Notes under the pieces: model-generated
Databases searched by the model: none
What the model was told of the DNA's origin: nothing
The model's input: only the letters and a program-made list of their open reading frames with translations
Shown: piece by piece, positions 11,017-23,049 of the stretch
Numbering within the stretch: the first letter of the stretch is position 1
Layout of the letters: each line of letters opens with the position of its first letter
Position numbers and translations under genes: made by a program
Assembly: GCA_028023455.1 (NCBI GenBank)
Contig: JAQFVV010012397.1
Span: 5,692,237-5,756,236, forward strand
Direction of reading: 5' to 3'
Length of the DNA stretch: 64,000 bases
Origin: Epiperipatus broadwayi
Lineage: Eukaryota > Onychophora > Udeonychophora > Euonychophora > Peripatidae

Positions 11017-12183
11017 CTACCTTTTCCCTGGGTCGGGAGGTATATAAGGTTTATAGGTATGTCTTTTTAGATCTCTTACTAAAATAGCAAAAGTGGTCAC
11101 AATATTGTGCTTTGGTATATTATTATATTGTTCATTATTAAAAGTATCTTGCTTTAAAAGAATTTCTCTAACTTTCTGTGATCTAATGGCATCCATTATA
11201 ACATTTTCACTTTGGGAGTTAAGAAGTTTTTCTCCATTTTTTATGAAACTATTTTTTTCAACATATGTCCATGCTTTAAAACAAAGTTTATTATTTCTGT
11301 TTAATGAGTTCAGCTCCTCATCAATTTTGTTCTGATCATATTTCATAAACAAATAAGTATGGGTTTTATTAAAATGTGCAGCATTGTACACAACTAAAGA
11401 TCTGTCCACTTTCTTCCTTTTCAGATCAGGAGGCCATTCAGCATCATTTTTAAACTTTAACTTTGATGACTTCATTAATCTTTCATCATCACTTTTCCAC
11501 AGAACATCTTTATGAAAAGATAACTCAGAATTATTACTTATGATTTCAGAAGATTTATTCAAAACAGTATCTTTTGTTCTATTGATATCTTTCAACATCG
11601 ATACAGCCACTCCATTAGAAGGTACTAAACTGGTGTCATCACTTTGAGATGGGCTGGCTTGCATTAGATTTGAAACGACCATTTCCTCAGTAATTACTTC
11701 ATCTTTAGCTAAATCTGCTAGAGTAAAACTTTGACTCTGAGTAATTTCTGTCACATCTAATTCTTTACATTTTTGTTGAGTAGAGCTGGCATTTGTATTC
11801 ACTAATCTAATCTCATGAGGTTCCAACCTTATTTTAGTTGGTTGAGGTTCTGTGTCCTCTGCTCCACTCCTCGCACTAATAATTTCTTTACTGCCCCCAA
11901 CTTCTTTTGGTGTGGCCAGGTCATCTTCATTTTCTATTTTTGGGTCTTCAGAGGGATTTATTTCTTGCTGACGCTTTACATTTTCTAGATTTGAGTTGGC
12001 TTGGATGCCATATGCTTCCTCGATCCTTCCCAGCCTCTCCAACATCATCATCATAATCTTCCTGTCCTCTCTCCCCTCTCTGAGGATCGCGTTAAACTTC
12101 GCATCGCGATCGTGCTCCCTCTGTTTGTTTCCTTCTCTTTCTGCCATTTCTGCTTCGTTTTTCCTTAGAAATGTTTTTAGCAT
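11017..12183 (-). CDS. ORF of LTR element 1, unknown charged protein (388 aa)
   Basis: The only long ORF of the element, intact from ATG to stop. Residues 1-55 are strongly charged and predicted helical (KTFLRKNEAEMAEREGNK, then REDRKIMMMMLERL), like a short coiled coil. Residues 60-230 are polar and acidic, rich in S, E and T. Residues 240-388 are more basic and contain WPPDLKRKK and a region with aromatic residues, ending PPDPGKR. I see no CCHC zinc knuckle, protease DSG/DTG, RT or integrase motif. Position after a long leader, as first ORF of an LTR element, suggests a Gag-like role, but that is inference. The ORF of the element at 34677-36023 occupies the same position and also ends near PPDP. 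Confidence 0.7.
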   Translation of the reverse strand: MLKTFLRKNEAEMAEREGNKQREHDRDAKFNAILREGREDRKIMMMMLERLGRIEEAYGIQANSNLENVKRQQEINPSEDPKIENEDDLATPKEVGGSKEIISARSGAEDTEPQPTKIRLEPHEIRLVNTNASSTQQKCKELDVTEITQSQSFTLADLAKDEVITEEMVVSNLMQASPSQSDDTSLVPSNGVAVSMLKDINRTKDTVLNKSSEIISNNSELSFHKDVLWKSDDERLMKSSKLKFKNDAEWPPDLKRKKVDRSLVVYNAAHFNKTHTYLFMKYDQNKIDEELNSLNRNNKLCFKAWTYVEKNSFIKNGEKLLNSQSENVIMDAIRSQKVREILLKQDTFNNEQYNNIPKHNIVTTFAILVRDLKRHTYKPYIPPDPGKR

Positions 12184-13321
12184 AAGACTTTGATTTGTAC
12201 AACGCTTTGATTTGTATATTTCATAAAAGGTTACTGATCCCTGCTCCTTGTGCCAAATCCTCCTCCGCTGCTGATACTGTTTGTGTGGCTTACTTCCTTT
12301 CTCTCTTTCTTCCTTCGCCTACGTTCAGTCTGGTTTTTGTTATCTACGTTTTTTTCTTTATTTAGGAATATCATATGACATGTCTAAAATCATTACTAAA
12401 AATATACAGGGAAAAAAAAACTTTCTTTCACCCAGTTGCACTGTTCTCCTCAGTCCTATAATACATACATATTCATAATGGGTACATAACATAGTATTTT
12501 TTTTGTATTTCTGTCAGTAATTCTCTCTTTTTATATATGCCACCCTACTCTCTTTTAAAACAACACTCGCCACTGCTGTATGGACAAACATGTTTGCTGA
12601 CAAATTTATTTGATAGGCGCCAGCCAGCAACATGTGACCAATAGATAATTTAATCTACTGATCCCCAAATATATACTTTTATATGACCTAATAATTTTTG
12701 ATTTAAGATTTATATATGCAAAAAAAAATTTAATACTGACTCCGGTAAGGTTTTTTTTTTTTTTATATTACAACATATATATGCACACACGTTTTTATTT
12801 TTAAAACTCAAGAATGATCCTACTTCTTTGTTCTTTTTTCAAAAAATATTTTTCACAACAAACGAAAATATATATACGTACACAAATATATATACGCGTA
12901 CACGTTTTTATTTTTTTTAGAACTGGACTTAATTCTACTTCTTTATTTTTTCATATGATTTAAACGACAAGAATGAACTCACAAAAACATTATGGAATAA
13001 CTCATTTATTTTAATTAATTACACTCACGAATTGCTTCTGCTCTCTTTTCAAAAAAAAAAAAATCTTCACTCTGACTTAACAATATTTGGAAGGATTATA
13101 TACTGAACCTTTGTGTAAGGGAAAAAAAATTTTATACATTTGTTTTATTACTATAGTTTTCACTTGCGCATTTTAATACGCCAAATACGTATCAATATTA
13201 TGACTCGACACAAAAAAAATTGAATATTTTTATCATTTAACTGTTTACTTCCGTTCACTCTGCAGGGTGTGGGAGATTTCTTCATCGAAGCACCACGGAG
13301 GGCGACCAAAAATATAATAAC
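12184..13321 (-). other. leader of LTR element 1 with primer-binding region
   Basis: About 1.1 kb between the 5' LTR and the ORF, without coding signal. On the minus strand it begins GTTATTATATTTT, followed by TGGTCGCCC, which fits a tRNA primer-binding site (tRNA 3' ends in CCA). GTGCTTCGATG comes next and is echoed in LTR element 2 (GGCTTCGATG). The tRNA was not identified. Confidence 0.55.
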
Positions 13322-15875
13322 TGTACCGGTATAAATCCACCACGCTTACTCATACACAGTACCCGAGTTCAAACCCAGTCCACGTTTAAGAATAAATTCC
13401 AAAACGCCAACTAAATTCAAACCCAAACCCCGGTATGACCAACCGATGATGACTTTATAACAGCACGGGGTTATCCCTTTTCTAGCTCAGCTTAGAACAT
13501 GGACAAAATTCTTACAGTTAATGATACATATATTCGTTAGACTCTAGATATTGGAACGGTCATTCATGTATCGTATATATTTAAGTTGCCAATACAGACA
13601 GTAAGTGGCTAAATAGACTTAGAGAGTAATAAAGTGGAGGACACAAAAATTTAATTAAAGAAAGTGTTTAATAAGCAAATTATAAAGCACATAAATAGAG
13701 TGTTAAATAAGACAAATAGAAAGCACATGAACATAGTGTTATATAATAGAAATATACAGCATATAAATATAGTGTTATACAGTACGGTAAGACTTCATAA
13801 ATCCTCTTGTATTTGGCTACTAGTCTTTAGTGAACGTTTTATTTAATGAACAAACTCATGCCAATAGCTGGGTAGTTAAATAATTGACAGGTGGTTAAGA
13901 GAATCAGAGTATTAGAGCATTGGAAAAAATATTTATCTAAAGATTTTTGTTTACTTATTTTATTTGAATAGGCTCGAGCCGGAACGTAGACGAACAGTGG
14001 AGATGGTTTTATATAAATACGACATAAGAGATAGGTGAACTGGAGGTTTTATATAAATACGACGTGGAAAATATATGAACTGGTGGTTGCCTATATTCAA
14101 GAGCCCTACAGTAATCAATTGCGGTGCATTAACGGAATACCGGGCGGCTTGTACTTTGACAAGGCTTAATGCCCCCAAGTAGCTCCGGGACACGACAACC
14201 AGCCGGGATCATTTCGAACCCCGGTGATCCAAGAGATTACCGGGAAAGAAAAACTGCTTTCATTCCCCAATGGTAGAATGGCGAGACGCTGACTTCAGCG
14301 AAGGGAAGGCATTGCCACAGACATGAAGGACGAATACTTGAAGCGGATTTTTTAAGAGAAATTATATAAAACCTGGAATCTATTAGTCTGTTTCTACGCC
14401 ACAGGCTGAGATCCTTACCCCAATAAAACGTAGCGGACTTAAACTGACGGTGACAACAATAATTAGTTAAATTTACTCTGAAACTCTAACCCTTCGGGTT
14501 GACAGGCGGTAGCGATAGTATCAAATTACGCAATGAATTATTTCTCATATTATACATAACATTAATGAACACTTTGAAACGATTATATATATATTTAAGA
14601 TTGAAACTTGGATTGTAATTTTATAACAACTGAACATAGAATAATAAAGTGATTTAACATTTACTAACTCGGAATGTGAAAGAATATTTAATTCAGAACA
14701 TGAAATTACTTTTAAATTAAATTGATCATTATTACACACTAGTTTACACAGATTTGGAAATATTACTATTGGCAATGTTTGTTTATGAAATAAGCAACAT
14801 AAGAAAATATAAATGCATTCAGTTGAAATATTATTACTATTAATTACAATTTTATAAATGATTTCTAAAGACTAGAGCAGAGGATTAAAAAAAAAAAAAA
14901 AGAAAAGAAAATTTACTGACAGGTTAAATAATAGCATTATAAATGATATAAAGACTTACATATGATTCACTTGATTAATAATATTAAGCACGGAAGAAAA
15001 TTAAAGTTCATGTAACAAAGTTCTCTTTTTCTTCATCCAGCTTGGCTTGTAACGTAGGCGCGCATTTTTGAAAGTTATTTGTAAGGCATAGTAAATTTTG
15101 AGATTGGAAGTTGGAAATTCTGAAGTATATGAAACATGATCAAACAGCGGCACGAGGATCCATATTGGCAGGCAGAGACCAGCTCCTGGCAATTAGCCCA
15201 TGAACATGGCGATTCACTGGTAAACTTCTTAATAAGATATTTGAATTATTATTAACTGCTGTGTTGTCTCGAGACTACCTCTCTCAAACACGACCAAAGT
15301 TAGAATGTAAGTTTTTTCTAGAATTTGCCACTGCTGACCTTTCCGACTTGTTTTTGTTTTAGGCTCCGCCTACTTTCTCTAGCCTCTAACGATGCAGCTT
15401 GACCAATAATCAATTATCTGTTTTTAGCAATCTTTTAATTTAATACGTTATTTTCAAATTGACATAGTAATTACATATAAAATTCCTTACTAATTTTGAA
15501 TACAACTTAATTGCTTTGTACATTTGTGCAATTAGATTTTAATTAAAACACTGATCAAAGGAATGTGATTTTTGATCAGTATTTTTAAACGACTTTATAC
15601 AATTTTAAAACTAAAATTTAAAACAAATACGCCCGCACTGAAACTTTAAATTAAATGATATAAATTCGCAAACCACGCACACACAAATATTATTTCATGG
15701 TTTGCGACATTTATATACGGCATCTTTACACATTGACTAATAAACTATAAAATATATAATTAATTTTTATTATAAATTAAAATAGACAAAATCTCACTGC
15801 GGGCGAACAGTGGTTTGAATTACCGTACATAAAAACACCTGAAACGAAGATCGGTTCTCCGATCTGTCTGTTTCA
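13322..15875 (-). repeat. 5' LTR of LTR element 1
   Basis: 2554 bp; near-identical partner of 8224-10776 and the promoter-bearing LTR in element orientation. It starts with the hairpin at 15840-15875 and ends ACCGGTACA at 13322. No TATA box could be chosen with confidence in this AT-rich sequence. Confidence 0.93.
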
Positions 15876-16089
15876 ATATATATATATATAAAACCCTGTC
15901 TAACACTATATTAGCAAAAAATTAAAATGCAAAACCATAAAACAATACAGTACTAGATTAAATTCAAAATTTTACCAAAATCCTTACACAACCATGGTTT
16001 CATCTACTACAAATAGACCTTCTCAAGTGAAAATCAACCTAAAGGAAAACATATATATATATATACAAACAAACAAACCTTCCCATAAT

Positions 16090-16404
16090 TCATTTCAAAC
16101 TCCACCTTCCCTTAATATCAAAAGAAGTCTTCATAAGATTGATAGCCTCAGAATCAAGGAGTTTTATCATCAAAGTCTCCTTTATTCTTCTTTTTAACTC
16201 ATTCTTTTCATAAAAAATAACCGAAGCATTGTCAAACAATATTCTATGACCTGTATTCAATTCATGAATATATAAAGCTGAGTTAAGATACCTATGTTTA
16301 ACTCTACTTATATGAACCTTAACCCTTTCCTTAAGGCTAAATTTATTCTGGCCTACATAAAATTTACCACAACTACATGGAATTTTATAAACAATACCAG
16401 GAAT
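16090..16404 (-). pseudogene. GIY-YIG endonuclease domain of a PLE, left arm
   Basis: About 104 residues reading away from the palindrome centre, with PGIVYKIPCSCGKFYVGQ (GIY and YIG-equivalent YVG), then KERVKVH, LYIHELNTGH and a C-terminal KETLMIKLLDSE. This is the C-terminal domain of PLE proteins, which nicks target DNA. The ORF stays open to 16524, but the extra N-terminal 40 residues are antisense of the other arm and are not part of the domain. No start codon of its own and no RT, so a fragment. Confidence 0.8.
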
Positions 16405-16413
16405 ACACCTACT

Positions 16414-16728
16414 ATTCCTGGTATTGTTTATAAAATTCCATGTAGTTGTGGTAAATTTTATGTAGGCCAGAGTAAATTTAGCCTTAAGGAAAGGGTTAAG
16501 GTTCATATAAGTAGAGTTAAACATAGGTATCTTAACTCAGCTTTATATATTCATGAATTGAATACAGGTCATAGAATATTGTTTGACAATGCTTTGGTTA
16601 TTTTTTATGAAAAGAATGAGTTAAAAAGAAGAATAAAGGAGACTTTGATGATAAAACTCCTTGATTCTGAGGCTATCAATCTTATGAAGACTTCTTTTGA
16701 TATTAAGGGAAGGTGGAGTTTGAAATGA
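16414..16728 (+). pseudogene. GIY-YIG endonuclease domain of a PLE, right arm
   Basis: Mirror copy of the left-arm domain, with a few substitutions (for example N to S after YVGQ, S to L in the NASVIF segment). The open frame starts at 16294 in the opposite arm, which is artefactual. Downstream on the plus strand at about 16785-16820 the 3' UTR has CTTGAGAAGG, a small hairpin (TCTA/TAGA), GATGAAAC and CCATGG. This arrangement recalls a hammerhead GAAA box with its stem III. Confidence 0.8.
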
Positions 16729-16870
16729 ATTATGGGAAGGTTTGTTTGTTTGTATATATATATGTTTTCCTTTAGGTTGATTTTCACTTGAGAAGGTCTA
16801 TTTGTAGTAGATGAAACCATGGTTGTGTAAGGATTTTGGTAAAATTTTGAATTTAATCTAGTACTGTATT

Positions 16871-19800
16871 GTTTTATGGTTTTACATATTTATATATATA
16901 TACTAAAATTTTAATACACATGTATGGCTTCTTACATATGAAACATTAATAATATAAACCAATTCAGAGAACAAATCTATTACTAATATAATTCACAGAT
17001 AAGATTTCTAAAGAATCATTTAAATGAATTTGAAATCAAAGCCTATCCTTTATTATATCAATGCCAATTTATATTATAAGATAAAAGATTTTCACTTTTT
17101 TTATTTTTGACAATAATAGATCAAGCATTGATACTTGTTAAAGACCATCCTATATTAGCAGTGAATCAAAGGAGCTTATAGTTTCAAATATTAATTTAAA
17201 TGAAATTGCAATGATTTTAATAAGCACCTGAATAATTTTATGGCCTATCAAATATATAATACTAGGTTTTTCAAATATGTAATGCTAAGAATACAAATAT
17301 ATTTGTAGAGTAAATAATTTCAAATCTGTTACTAAAATAAAGATTTCTAAAAAAAATATTTAAATGAACTTGCAAATAGCCCTCAGGGGCCAAAAAGAAA
17401 GTGTTACTTTTTGTAGAGCTTGTAGACTTCTTGTAAAGTTCTTGTCTCAAGCTGTTAAATTATGTCAAGTTATGACAAATAGTAGATCATCACAATTTCT
17501 CTGACCATCTTGGAGGAGCTGAGTATGGAGTTCCCTAGCACTATAAGATGCTATGTGATAAAGTCCCTGCCTACAATTGATTATCCAAGTTGCTGACATA
17601 CTATGCAGTTACCATCAATAGGAAGCCTTTAGTATAATATCATGGTAGTGACCAGCCAGTCAATATACAAGCACACTACCCTATAGCACCAATGAACTAT
17701 ACTAGGAAGTTCAACATAATGTTTGACTATCTACCAAAATCATTTGAAGGTCTGTTAAAACAATGATTATTTTAACTTTATAAATTTAAATTTACTGGTA
17801 AATAGTTAAAGCCTTTTTAATTTTCTTTTTTCTTGTTTAAGTAATTATATATTTATTATTCTGTAAAATATGTTTCTTACTGTATTATTTAGATATTTTA
17901 TTGCATTATTTAAAATATTTTTTTATCGTATTTTGATCTAAACTTAATTAATTTGATATTAAAAAAGATTGACCTTTGTAATATACTCAATCTTTCTTAA
18001 ATCTGTTAGACTTATTGGTTAAGAATCAGATGGAGGTAAATTTAGTAAAATATTTCAATGACTAAAATATTTGATGTCATCTAAAAGAAATCCAGTAATT
18101 TGGTCAAATCAAGACAATTAAATTAATCCTCTGACTGATTCTATTTTTTTTTTATTTGCTATTTAAACTTGTTTATTCAAATCTGTAATTTCAAATATGT
18201 AATCTGAGCCATTAATGCAATTACAAATGGTTCATAAACAATTTTTATTTTATAAAACTGAAATTAACATAATAAAGTTAAAGGGATAAGTATATATGTA
18301 TACTGCATACATGTGATCTATAAACAAGCTTTCAGTTTTAAAATAAAATTTAATGTTCAAAGTTAAAAGTGAATACTTTGTTTTCTGTTTTAAAAGGGAC
18401 AAATATATGTGTATACAGTATGATATGATAGTTTACTCTCTAAAACTTTTAATTCAATTTAATATATTATCATTGTAGGCTATTATATCAATATTTCCTT
18501 CTATATGCAACTAAGCAGGGAATAATTTTATTGGCAGAATTTTTTAATATATATAATAACTGTGTAGGCCGATTTAGCCTCAGGTAATAGACATTCACAT
18601 ATCATAATCTTATCACATGATCATTCACTTTTATATATAGATTTAAATTTAAGGCCCAATATGTATTATTTTATATAAATTTAGCAATAGTGTGTTGTCT
18701 AATTTTATGAGTATTCTAGGGCATTTCTTCATCAGGCATATATTTCTGCTTTGGAAAATTTAATAGCTGGGTCCTTTTAAATATGACCCCTGACAATTCA
18801 GGAACACTCCTTTCTATTTCAGACCCAGTGAACCTTCATTTTGTGGGACCAATTTGGCAGTGGATCATTCCTGCCCATTAATGAGGTCTATTAATGATTA
18901 TAGGGAAGATGCTCATTCCTTCTTACCAGGATCCATTTATTTTATAGAGACATGGGATATGGGCTTGCAGAGGAAATCATATTCCAGTCTACCTGATCAT
19001 TGGACTATTTATTACAGTAGCAACCATGACTCCCTTCCTTCTTTGTGTATGTTAAAGCTTGGTATTTAGACATTGGCATATCATGATCATGAGATCTATG
19101 TGATCATATATTTTAACCATATTTTATAGAGTTAATTAAATTTATCCTGCTTCATTTATTATTATTCTGCTTGAGGGATATCTGTCCCAAAGATCAAATG
19201 TGTATATCATCCGAGGTCTCTTTTCTCTATATATGTTTTATTATACATTAAATCTTTTGTCATAGGTAATCACTAATTAATATCATTTTCACTTCTCCAA
19301 TGAGCCCAGAAAGCAATTAAGTGATAGCATTTTTTTAAGTTTTATTTTATTTGTAATTTTATTGGTAATAAAGTGTTTGTATTATTCACATATATATTGT
19401 ATTGGGTATATTGTTTGCCACATGGATATCATATAGTTATAATTTCATTCTAAGAGTATCTCCCCCCCTGATCATTGAGTCTAATTAAAATGAAGTAGTA
19501 TGTGGGTTGAAATGAGTTGTGCTGGTTTAAATCACCCTAGCAGTGACTTTGCTGTTGTCAGTTCATCCTGACCATTACAATATATATAATTTAAATATTA
19601 TGCACAATAATATTTGCAATACCATATGCCTGATACCTTGATGTAGTACATTGTTTAGTTGCCCATTCAATTATTAATGTAAAATACTTTAGATACCTTT
19701 TTCAGTTTACCTACTGCTTCCAGATGTACTGTGACAGCTTGCCTTATGTGTATCTATGGTGACACTTTCAGATGTTTGTGACAGCTTATTTCATGTTAGA

Positions 19801-20311
19801 TTTAGCTTCTAGAAACTTTCACTGCTGATGTGAACTTGCCTCACTGCTATAACCATATAGTGGTCAATGTGTGTGCTGCCATTCAGATCTGAAATTGAAA
19901 ATTGTTGTCTGACTTTACCTACAACTGGAATACTTATTTATAACTATTTATTGAGAAAATAAATCCAAATATGTTTTTAAAAATAAATTTGCAAACAACA
20001 ACATATTATGTTATATTAATGCCAATTTTAAAACTGTTAGTTGGCCTGGGTAATATAAAACAAAACAAAAAACACCTCTAATAGAAAGTTTCAATCTTTT
20101 TGACTATCAGTGCTTAAAATACTATTATATGCCAAACCAAAATTCAGATCAAAGGAATTATCTTTTACCTGACAAAATAGATTGACATTGATATAAAAAT
20201 TTAAAAACTGGGCATTATTTTTAGAAACATTGCTTGTGAATTATTAATGCATTACAATTTTTGGGGGAATAGGTAGATATATACAAGTAAAAGATCCATT
20301 AATTAAAAAAC
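16871..20311. other. 3.4 kb AT-rich, nothing recognised
   Basis: Short (AT)n tracts near 16893 and scattered A/T runs. A 71-codon frame at 18854-19069 has no recognisable motif and unremarkable composition. I see no RNA gene, conserved domain or long repeat here. Confidence 0.6.
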
Positions 20312-20544
20312 TATTGTAATAACAATACAGATTTTAAATATAATGGTAGAGAAGTGTTAGATACAGTTGTTTCAATCTGCAGAAGTACTTTCGGTTGATT
20401 GCTTAACCCTCCTCAATTACTGTTAAACTAAAAAAAAAACAACTTAAGGATAGTTAAGAAATTATCTAAAATACTTCTGCAGATTGAAGACTGTATATAA
20501 TAGTTAATTACCATTATATTTATTATTTGTATTGCTATTGCAAT
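20312..20544. repeat. foldback repeat sharing a motif with 31473-31668
   Basis: Inverted arms: ATTGTAATAACAATACAG at the left is mirrored by the right end, and AATCTGCAGAAGTACTTT near 20375 by the stretch near 20472. The arms carry GCAGAAGTACTTTCGGTT, whose complement holds CGAAAGTACTTCTGC, a GAAA followed by a hairpin-like stretch. No coding sequence. Confidence 0.65.
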
Positions 20545-22061
20545 ATATATGTATGAACTAAAGATTTAAACTTCTAACTTTTATATCAGAACAACAGTCT
20601 AATCTTTTTTTATTTGTAAATTGTTCTGATGTGGAAATTATGTCTTCAAAACATGTAAAAAAAATCAATGTTTATCTTAAATATATGTATAATGAATGAA
20701 AGATAATCTGAATTTTTGCATCCAAATTCAAAAGTAGATTATATTCAGTTTTATATTTATAACCAAGTTATTGCCAAGTATAATTTAATGCAGTAGTAGA
20801 ATGATAAATTTTGGAGTTCAAGATCAACCAATCGTGGCCTTTCTACTCTATCATGTCCTATGCCTGAATACTTCTTATAAGCGCCTAAGAATTACAGTGA
20901 TTATTTTTTATTTAATAAATGATAATACGTATTAAAATTATTTTTTAGTTTTATTTATAACCTGTATTTTTGTGATTACATTACGATTTTTTTCTATATT
21001 GTTTTAAAAAATAACTTTGCATATAGGTAAAATAGAATAAAATCATCAGATTCTATCTTACTACTATTCAAAAGAAGAGAGTTACACCGATAGAGAAAAA
21101 TGAGTTCAAATAAGTTTCAAAAAACTATATATATATATATATATACGTGCAAACTGTGTTTCATAGTTAAAATAAAGCATTTAAATTTTTTTATATTAAA
21201 ACTATTATATAATTTATAAATATTTAGTTAAAAGTTAGTTTGATGGTAATAATAATCTATCATTGATTAACGCCTAGTTGTTTTTTATTCTTTGATCATA
21301 TAATGACTTTCATACTCAATAATATTGCTTTTTCAAATGTCATTTAACCTTATTTTTGTATCTTTTCAACTTTGTCTTACTATATTTTTATAATAAGTTA
21401 TTTAATTTGTATTGATTTATTTCAGGTAGATTAAAACAGTAAAAATAGAATTTTAATATGAGTGGGCAATGTTTTTTAATGCCGCCTGCAACAGCTGCAC
21501 TAAGCTGAAATTGCAATTCTACGCTAAAAAAATATTAAATAGTTAATCTAGTTAATCTACTGCTTTTTTTTTTTTTATTGAAGTGTTGGGAAAGTAAAAA
21601 GTATAGAATAAAATTACTTCTCCGTCCTTCATTGTTCACTCGCTATCCTCAATAGTAATTAGTTGTTGCATAAAGGTAAATTTTCCAGAATATTTTTATG
21701 AGAAACTTAATATATCACTATCCTAAATTGGCTTAATTTCAGAAAATTGCACTTAAGCACTTTTATCAAGCTGAAAAACTATTTGTGAACTTCAACAACA
21801 GCTGCTAGATTCCTTTGCACTTCACTGGTTTGAGAAATTGAAAGGTATTTCTAAACTCTGTCACATTTGCTTATTGAGCCTTTTCTATACTCAAGAAGAA
21901 CTTTTCAAAATATTAAAATTTTATTAAGTAACAAAATAAAATGTAATAAATGTTTTTCAAGTATTTAGATGTTTTTATATAATTGTATACCGTTTAATTA
22001 ACACGCACACACTTTAATATATATATAGACATTAAAAGCATAAAGCTAAACTAGTCAATAA
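20545..22061. other. 1.5 kb AT-rich, nothing recognised
   Basis: Only a short (AT)n tract at about 21128-21145 and T runs. No credible ORF. Confidence 0.6.
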
Positions 22062-22268
22062 ATAATCAAAATTACCCTAAATTCACAACTCAATCAGACT
22101 AGCCAAGAAAATAAATTTTAAAACTACCAATGGTTTCATTGCTACAAGCAGACTTCTCAAGTGTGAAGAACTGCTGCTTGTAGCAGTGAAATCATTGGTA
22201 GTGTTTTAGAATTTTTTTTTTTTTTTGATAGTCTGGATGAATTGTGAATTTGGGGTAATTTTTATCAT
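22062..22268. repeat. foldback repeat with hammerhead-like motif
   Basis: Palindromic repeat with outer arms (AAATTACCCTAAATTCACAA and its mirror near 22245) and inner arms around ACTACCAATGGTTTCA. On the plus strand at 22163-22200: GTGAAGA, a 6-bp stem ACTGCT/AGCAGT with loop GCTTGT, GAA, then ATC-ATT-GGT and A. This differs from a hammerhead core mainly by C3 to G. The opposite arm holds a related minus-strand version at 22124-22161. Confidence 0.6.
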
Positions 22269-22274
22269 ATATAT

Positions 22275-22985
22275 ATAATATACAAATCAATATATATATC
22301 AAAATACAGTACAATTTACATAAATTATATTCTTTTAGAAGTACTTTTGACTATACACTTTGTAGTCTTTATCAACTATATAACATTGAATAATCAAAAC
22401 AAGACAACCTTTAACAATACCCATAGTTCAATTCAGATTTCCCATAATTCTGTTATCTTAACATTTGATGACTGGCGATTCATTAACATTTGACGATTTC
22501 TTGAAATCAACATAGCCTCTTTTATTTTATGTTTATTATGACAACATTCAATTTGAATAATTTTCATATTTTTATAATCAAATTTAAATCCATATTGACA
22601 AGATTTATTATGATCAAATATAACAGATGATGAAGGTTTATTTACATCTGTTCCAGATTGATTCTCTTTTTGAATTCTATTATATAAAAGCATATGCTCT
22701 TTTATTCTCTTCTCAAATGTACACTTAGATTCACCAATGTATTGTACGCCATATCCACATATCAATCTATATATAATAGAATTTTGATTAAACTTAGAAT
22801 TTTGAATTTTAGAATCATTAAGTAATCTATTTATGTTATTTGTAGAGAAAAAAGCAATATGACACAAACCATTATAAATTTTCCTAATAAACTTGACCTG
22901 CTCATCTGATATAAATGGCATTGAAATATAATTTATGTAAATTGTACTGTATTTTGATATATATATTGATTTGTATATTACATAT
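22275..22985 (-). mobile_element. PLE 3' fragment flanked by inverted repeats
   Basis: A GIY-YIG fragment bounded by inverted repeats of about 60 bp (about 22275-22335 and 22925-22985, sharing TACAGTACAATTTACATAA and its mirror). At 22336-22376 the minus strand has the GTTGATAAAGACTA...TAGTCAAAAGTACT motif found at other PLE ends in this window. No RT domain. Confidence 0.75.
22433..22921 (-). pseudogene. PLE C-terminal fragment with GIY-YIG domain (162 aa)
   Basis: Begins MPFISDEQVKFIRKIYNG, the linker that in PLEs joins the RT to the endonuclease. The GIY-YIG domain follows: NSIIYRLICGYGVQYIGES near residues 67-85, FEKRIKEHMLL, IFDHNKSCQYGF and a C-terminal KIKEAMLISRNRQ. The open frame is intact, but it lacks the RT and is a 5'-truncated copy. 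It resembles the copy at 52850-53446 in layout and in the IFDHNKSC/VFYDHNKSC motif. Confidence 0.8.
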
Positions 22986-23049
22986 ATTGTGAAACGAATA
23001 CAGACATCAAACTTTATTTATTACACACACACATAAATATATATATATA

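Larger units (their letters stand above)
8224..15875 (-). mobile_element. LTR retrotransposon 1, non-autonomous, about 7.65 kb
   Basis: Two long direct repeats (8224-10776 and 13322-15875) flank a 2545-bp interior. In minus-strand orientation each LTR begins TG (TGAAACAG) and ends CA (CCGGTACA). A TGGTCGCCC primer-binding-like motif lies about a dozen bases inside the 5' LTR. The interior holds one ORF and no protease, reverse transcriptase, RNase H or integrase, so mobilisation would need another element's enzymes. I noticed only a handful of differences between the LTRs, which implies a recent insertion. It landed in an (AT)n tract. Confidence 0.88.
15890..16870. mobile_element. head-to-head pair of Penelope-like element 3' fragments
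   Basis: A near-perfect palindrome centred at about 16409, with arms of about 480 bp. Each arm holds a GIY-YIG domain reading outward from the centre and a 3' UTR. The arms differ by only a few bases, so they are recent or homogenised. Flanks are (AT)n. The PLE reverse transcriptase is missing from both arms. Confidence 0.85.

Noticed and set aside
16294-16524. N-terminal 40 residues of the two overlapping GIY-YIG frames
   Set aside because: They are antisense read-through across the palindrome centre; the true domains start after the turn.
18854-19069. 71-codon ORF
   Set aside because: No recognisable domain, no neighbouring exon signals, length expected by chance.
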